From positions 1 through 37,611 of the forward strand of contig CAMYVY010000022.1 of NCBI GenBank assembly GCA_947302715.1: a stretch of DNA of 37,611 bases. The letters run 5' to 3'. The notes beneath the pieces were generated by a model that ran no database searches, had not been told where the DNA came from, and saw nothing but the letters and a program-made list of their open reading frames with translations. Shown here in pieces: positions 36,901 through 37,611 of the stretch. The stretch comes from an uncultured Clostridia bacterium. Lineage in GTDB: Bacteria; Bacillota; Clostridia; Peptostreptococcales; Anaerovoracaceae. The position numbers were made by a program, and so were the translations under genes. Each line of letters opens with the position of its first letter. The first letter of the stretch is position 1.

Positions 36901-37611
36901 CATCAAACGAAGTCACTGTAATTCCAAAGATGATTTCGTTCATTGGTGCAAAAACTTGGGAGGGTACATTTGTTGATGAAGATTTAGACAGTTGGCCGGA
37001 CAACGTTGCTTCTGTGACATTTGATCTTATCAAGAATCCGGGTGGTGAGGTCGTAGACAGTATTACACTTACCAAGGATAAGCGGTTTGATACCTTTAAG
37101 AAGCAGCCAAAACTTACAGGTGTAACATACAAGGTTGTAGAACGCGAGATCGATGGGTATGAAATGGCAGAGGAACCCAATCCGATAACAGCTCTTGATG
37201 TAACAAGTGTAGTAATCACCAACAAGCCAGTTGAGGAAGAACCTGGACCGGATACGGTAACCATCGAAGCCGAGAAGAAGTGGAAGAATGCTGATGGCTC
37301 AGATGCATCATGGCCGACAGAAGTTTCTAAGGTTGAAATCAAAGTTCTTAATGGAACCGAAGTTGCCGGAACGATTGAGCTTACTTCGACCAAATCCAAG
37401 GCTTCAATCGAACTTCCAAAACTCGAGAGCGGTGAATATACGCTTGAAGAAGTCGAGGTTCCGGGATATACCACAACCAAGGACGGAAACGTATTTACAA
37501 ATACTAAGAAGCCTGATGAACCAGGACCAGAACCGGAAACAGTAACCATCGAAGCTGAGAAGAAGTGGAAGAATGCTGATGGCTCAGATGCATCATGGCC
37601 GACAGAAGTTT
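27948..37611 (+). CDS. giant secreted adhesin with InlB-type, beta-helix-like and isopeptide (D2/CnaB) domains; 3' end outside window
   Basis: An uninterrupted frame of at least 3221 codons, checked at many points, runs off the window. Residues 1-37 are a signal peptide (KKIFSLLLAILMVF core, cleavage after VYA). Two ~100-residue InlB/Flg_new-like repeats follow (142-340; FKVVFHNGG ... GWKFKGP ... LVAQWEK). Next is a glycine-rich beta-helix-like region (about 550-1005) with a basic insert near 618-636. Five fimbrial D2-like domains begin with a (P)EKYVN-type motif near 1225, 1530, 1895, 2487 and 2800. They are interleaved with CnaB-like domains near 1020, 1800, 2145, 2704, 3000, 3105 and 3200, an FctA-like domain near 2241 and a SpaA-like domain near 2376. 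Such domains form internal Lys-Asn/Asp crosslinks. The start could also be the ATG at 27969; both have Shine-Dalgarno matches. No sortase motif is seen because the C terminus is cut. Confidence 0.92.
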   Translation, partial: MRRGSNLMKKIFSLLLAILMVFGNLASPLSGVTKVYAATLEASSWKELREKISAAQSGDTIELTKSFAAEKTDKTKDGTIDISGDKTVTIKAKEGTNVTIYRKDGEADFPMFKTSNDNAKLILGEGITLSGMTCSPKPAVGEFKVVFHNGGEGDNAKQTDPEVVAAGQSIDKDPTSIASDWAPETGLVFKGWKFKGPNGNENSTTSNDPNTSTGDKWKVPGDKYGTMTLVAQWEKTVPAAGEFKVVFHNGGSGDKAKQTDPEVMQVGESIVKDPADIASDWAPETGLVFKGWKFKGPNGGDNDTSNNTPNTSTGNWKVPADKYGTMTLVAQWEKPGESTGGGSQIKSFNNGYIFYVDYTTKNLKLYQTGASGTGSFALPSNQPVIEGNNVYIDGTPLIFWNGVYLGSAPYDKYNKITVERDPDDSTLVYLKSGYSPYEYITWNVVNMTWDTSTTKKGAAFIVEGGEAGDPTPYTSIDSIVWQNAETSTTTEPYTSITTPDFVVSDGSGGQGCDGKCKTYTKGDFSSGKTDAPRGFFVEVEKGTVELAGATLENFNTSTNKDETPKHVAPVVVNGANARFDVQSGNIQNNIVGYVAKDEKSTNGANVIKQYIKGAAPNARRKNAPEPADGTKKRRNKEALIDEGTPGSGITGTAGAVIYANGAKGEISGGSIGYNRADTGGIMVTDEGSFVEIKNGANINHNVGVQFGGGTTVEQGGSIYMSGGEIHDNVAWFGGGAVFATQNGIDWLLGEKTMSKSDRLDGNFTLDGGKIYGNNAFTRGGGFLVDSNGVAFLSGEIRDNTSRVLGGGAYVMGDHPDYSYTLYIASGQIYENEAMDADQNEPTVTSTAMSKKLNSQSTCGGEYNMFANSMAGTSDDLADFQRINDGTGGGVWTCSYGSTVLDLDVNKVWIHKNQADGSTGNMNDKRTKKNDVGGQDFHSDNGGDGTLLMINADSTQWLDENTGEMYTPGEVDAEIRNLTNKGTNGNTTTGIQIYHNASRRGGGLAADGTFVFGEKQDVARVTAELDISKVWDDSIPVEDRKPVIIRVGVENNGKTAVVRDIELDGKEDLPTDEDPLHENAGSENEWTGGFNLPVTVDTEDGDLITVFYIEGPDGTKYDPSKKADTDALAAALNGSDGKGFKLASDAKLTFTELVKNGDKYEETGEYKFEPGEIKVEDLDLTIKEVTRVNAQGVKEHVLYVNFAKVPLKAPLRNEAPSEEVPGPEKYINNKVHQTLTGFDEEFEYEVLAYVPKDATEVVIKDTLEPTLEFVNKTKETVLSGVYVLKENDHIGDGKTGTVAVTPRDSVSGNTLRVANGVKNGSRQGTELVLDGNTVKLTLKEQFLQGIETPDNDAVFKKEGKDLDGVWVMMTFKAKYNTEVLEEIQKATNGWLKDDDPKTVAEDKLAYIKAVGEVRERNNDTHNYILKLGDKYYRSNGNTENHGKVWEDVTADSNYYIKNWNDTSVFKVVETDVIEAVNDVVETPYNGYVKNAQNPHHGTKNQAEYTVKRGNDSESTYKTNIVTVEVDKPEIEKYVSIATGDDGELTNTDANVHQELVNFDRAFRYDIMAYVTQDADKITITDTLNNLVKFRLNENGNIALAAGEGADKMLITVTDMGTENDHTVGSTVSKKVDGNTIKEIEVGSTAIEAEADRAAQVDVKDNTLTVTIENRFEEGEGGKPDYSKPIEGKQFATDLRGHWVRVSFEAVLDPAKYADILEHLKTLDDKTKTDDAWKIIDKADGKEDRAAANVGNDPVIGGADKHEGAANTSSYVIGVLDDDHTAITDKYDDKSNTVTVKPETEKVWAEKTWAPNDAWPEGLTVTVKVTNPSDTNNEFETEIVLTESGKKSTDKELPKFSTPWEAEEVVPENYTQVKKTGTGTEDDPYVFKNEKNKEPQVEKYVNDKVHAKIGEFDNKFTYSIMALVPKEATEVVITDELNKDLQFVYVDEAKTRVIPNKGILVLKDNDSKGDGSGIVANKPNAKGGNVTRIAEGVATGTRQSNKAEADRDYKVEVSGNKLTVTLKEGFLKEVREQDNVGDFWVMVYYDAEIKPDSYEAIAKKIAKIEAGEPDADATDSSISWERIENDKSTIDASGTPHSEVTDGADTVDGVHAGIANTAEYTITINNDGGSTYKTNTVTVEPELTEVWVKKLWNGVDTEWPVDVEKVLIDVKDPSGKVVYTIELNKDKISDKSIKLPKLTSPYTVEEQGIEGFSQVGSRTGDGKTEGTAFTFTNKKNDGNPVKIQFTTKKSMKHDIALGTYDFELYAEEDVDTTGDEPKVKDGASPLQTKSNDAEGKVTFDPIQYGVIEPAEYTYYVVEQDKREDGVIYSTEIKTINVKLSMDGTDIKATVNGDEFTGTDPINIIKVDDTGFVNSKEFPITITKTDLGGEELAGAKIKVSKDEAGNDVVEEWTSEETAHELDLEPGTYYMEELVAPEGFQRVTTIIEFTVKPDGTVEVNEIDVDPAGHVEKDGESGIILADAPYEKPEIEKYVNKADATPVQRDGTVHTDLSAFDEIYTYDIQAYITNDATYVVVTDELVNVLEFVRDEDHPITAYIKDGAEGGKAPKLSTNGTKLTEDVDYTVNLDGQNLTLKMGSQEDGAEVLAQAGKWLQITFYAKIGDDYRTIEALRKKGVEVWDTIKVNDPVDDADVTEEFSGASEDNHEGILNKSSYTINRKAGVDIDNTWEYEDESNTVTVQPKTTSITVNKEWLLDGEKADWPSGATVEVKVIGKDGAVAASDTLTSAKQSVTFDNLPKLENVTYTVEEGEVTNEGNYTIGQVEKVSEGVFKITNTSTSPEKPEIEKYVNKDVHQELGEFDRAFTYDIMAYVPNGATKIEITDTLVDALEFATAGDGTGIAATSAAQAVAAVVIKAENNHQAGGSVTGTGTPVKYSADINVKTLTVTVDNIGKGEGQIDAEGKWIQVTFYAKYTQNIIDAANAGELTEIRNNGAVISESFPTHTGTVNKANYTIYVNNEGDAREEYRNIPSNEVTVIPKMISFIGAKTWEGTFVDEDLDSWPDNVASVTFDLIKNPGGEVVDSITLTKDKRFDTFKKQPKLTGVTYKVVEREIDGYEMAEEPNPITALDVTSVVITNKPVEEEPGPDTVTIEAEKKWKNADGSDASWPTEVSKVEIKVLNGTEVAGTIELTSTKSKASIELPKLESGEYTLEEVEVPGYTTTKDGNVFTNTKKPDEPGPEPETVTIEAEKKWKNADGSDASWPTEV
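28371..28970 (+). repeat. two near-identical 300-bp in-frame repeats within the adhesin gene
   Basis: GAGTTTAAAG at 28371 recurs as GAGTTTAAGG at 28671, exactly 300 bp on. The two units stay closely similar to the LVAQWEK block near 28956. Each encodes one InlB/Flg_new-like repeat of about 100 residues. Confidence 0.88.
37257..37611 (+). repeat. 285-bp CnaB-encoding repeat continuing past the window
   Basis: The segment beginning GTAACCATCGAAGC at 37257 recurs at 37542, 285 bp (95 codons) later. The 70 bases visible in the second copy differ at one position. This is the start of a young repeat array that runs off the window. Confidence 0.88.

Overview
The window looks like a chromosomal segment of a low-to-mid-GC Firmicute, probably an anaerobic member of the Clostridia. 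The reasons are strong AGGAGG-type ribosome binding sites, consensus sigma-A promoters, an OhrR repressor, an EpsC-type serine acetyltransferase, a CWB2 cell-wall-binding protein and a giant isopeptide-domain adhesin. Genus is not resolvable by eye. All calls come from reading the sequence; no database search was run.

Layout. 1-2951: a 93-bp tandem repeat array, then a promoter, a 22-bp iterated array and a glutathione-peroxidase/OhrR stress pair, then a membrane-anchored MerR regulator with its own 19-bp-spacer promoter. 3018-5187: a minus-strand S9 peptidase whose 3' end is tandemly duplicated past its stop codon. 5291-13914: one apparent operon starting with a membrane protein carrying an E2-type acyltransferase-like domain and a threonine-aldolase-family PLP enzyme. 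It continues with a miniature HlyD-type fusion protein, two NHLM-type peptide-export ABC proteins (the first with a C39 leader peptidase), an ECF-like sigma factor and two small proteins with double-glycine leaders, then a terminator. 13913-19026: a second unit with its own extended -10 promoter. It encodes two paralogous M3-peptidase-fold proteins that have both lost HEXXH, and a secreted CWB2/3D-domain wall protein. 19044-20183: rplM-rpsI with a structured leader. 20193-21479: two membrane proteins. 21624-24163: a hairpin-rich spacer, a sodium/solute symporter and a YgjP-type metalloprotein, convergent with cysE. 25226-27710: palindromic 92-bp repeats and an EF-G paralogue. 27760-37611: a surface protein of at least 3221 codons that runs off the window.

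The most interesting part is 5.3-19.0 kb. It reads as a peptide-secretion system: double-glycine peptides, a C39 transporter, a second ABC subunit and a reduced fusion protein, with a sigma factor in the same transcript. Next door is a unit of two pseudo-metallopeptidases and a wall-remodelling protein. No recognised peptide-modifying enzyme (lanthionine synthetase, YcaO, radical SAM) is visible. The peptides may therefore be exported unmodified, or modified by enzymes encoded elsewhere or by the unusual upstream genes. The functional link between the two units is inference from adjacency.
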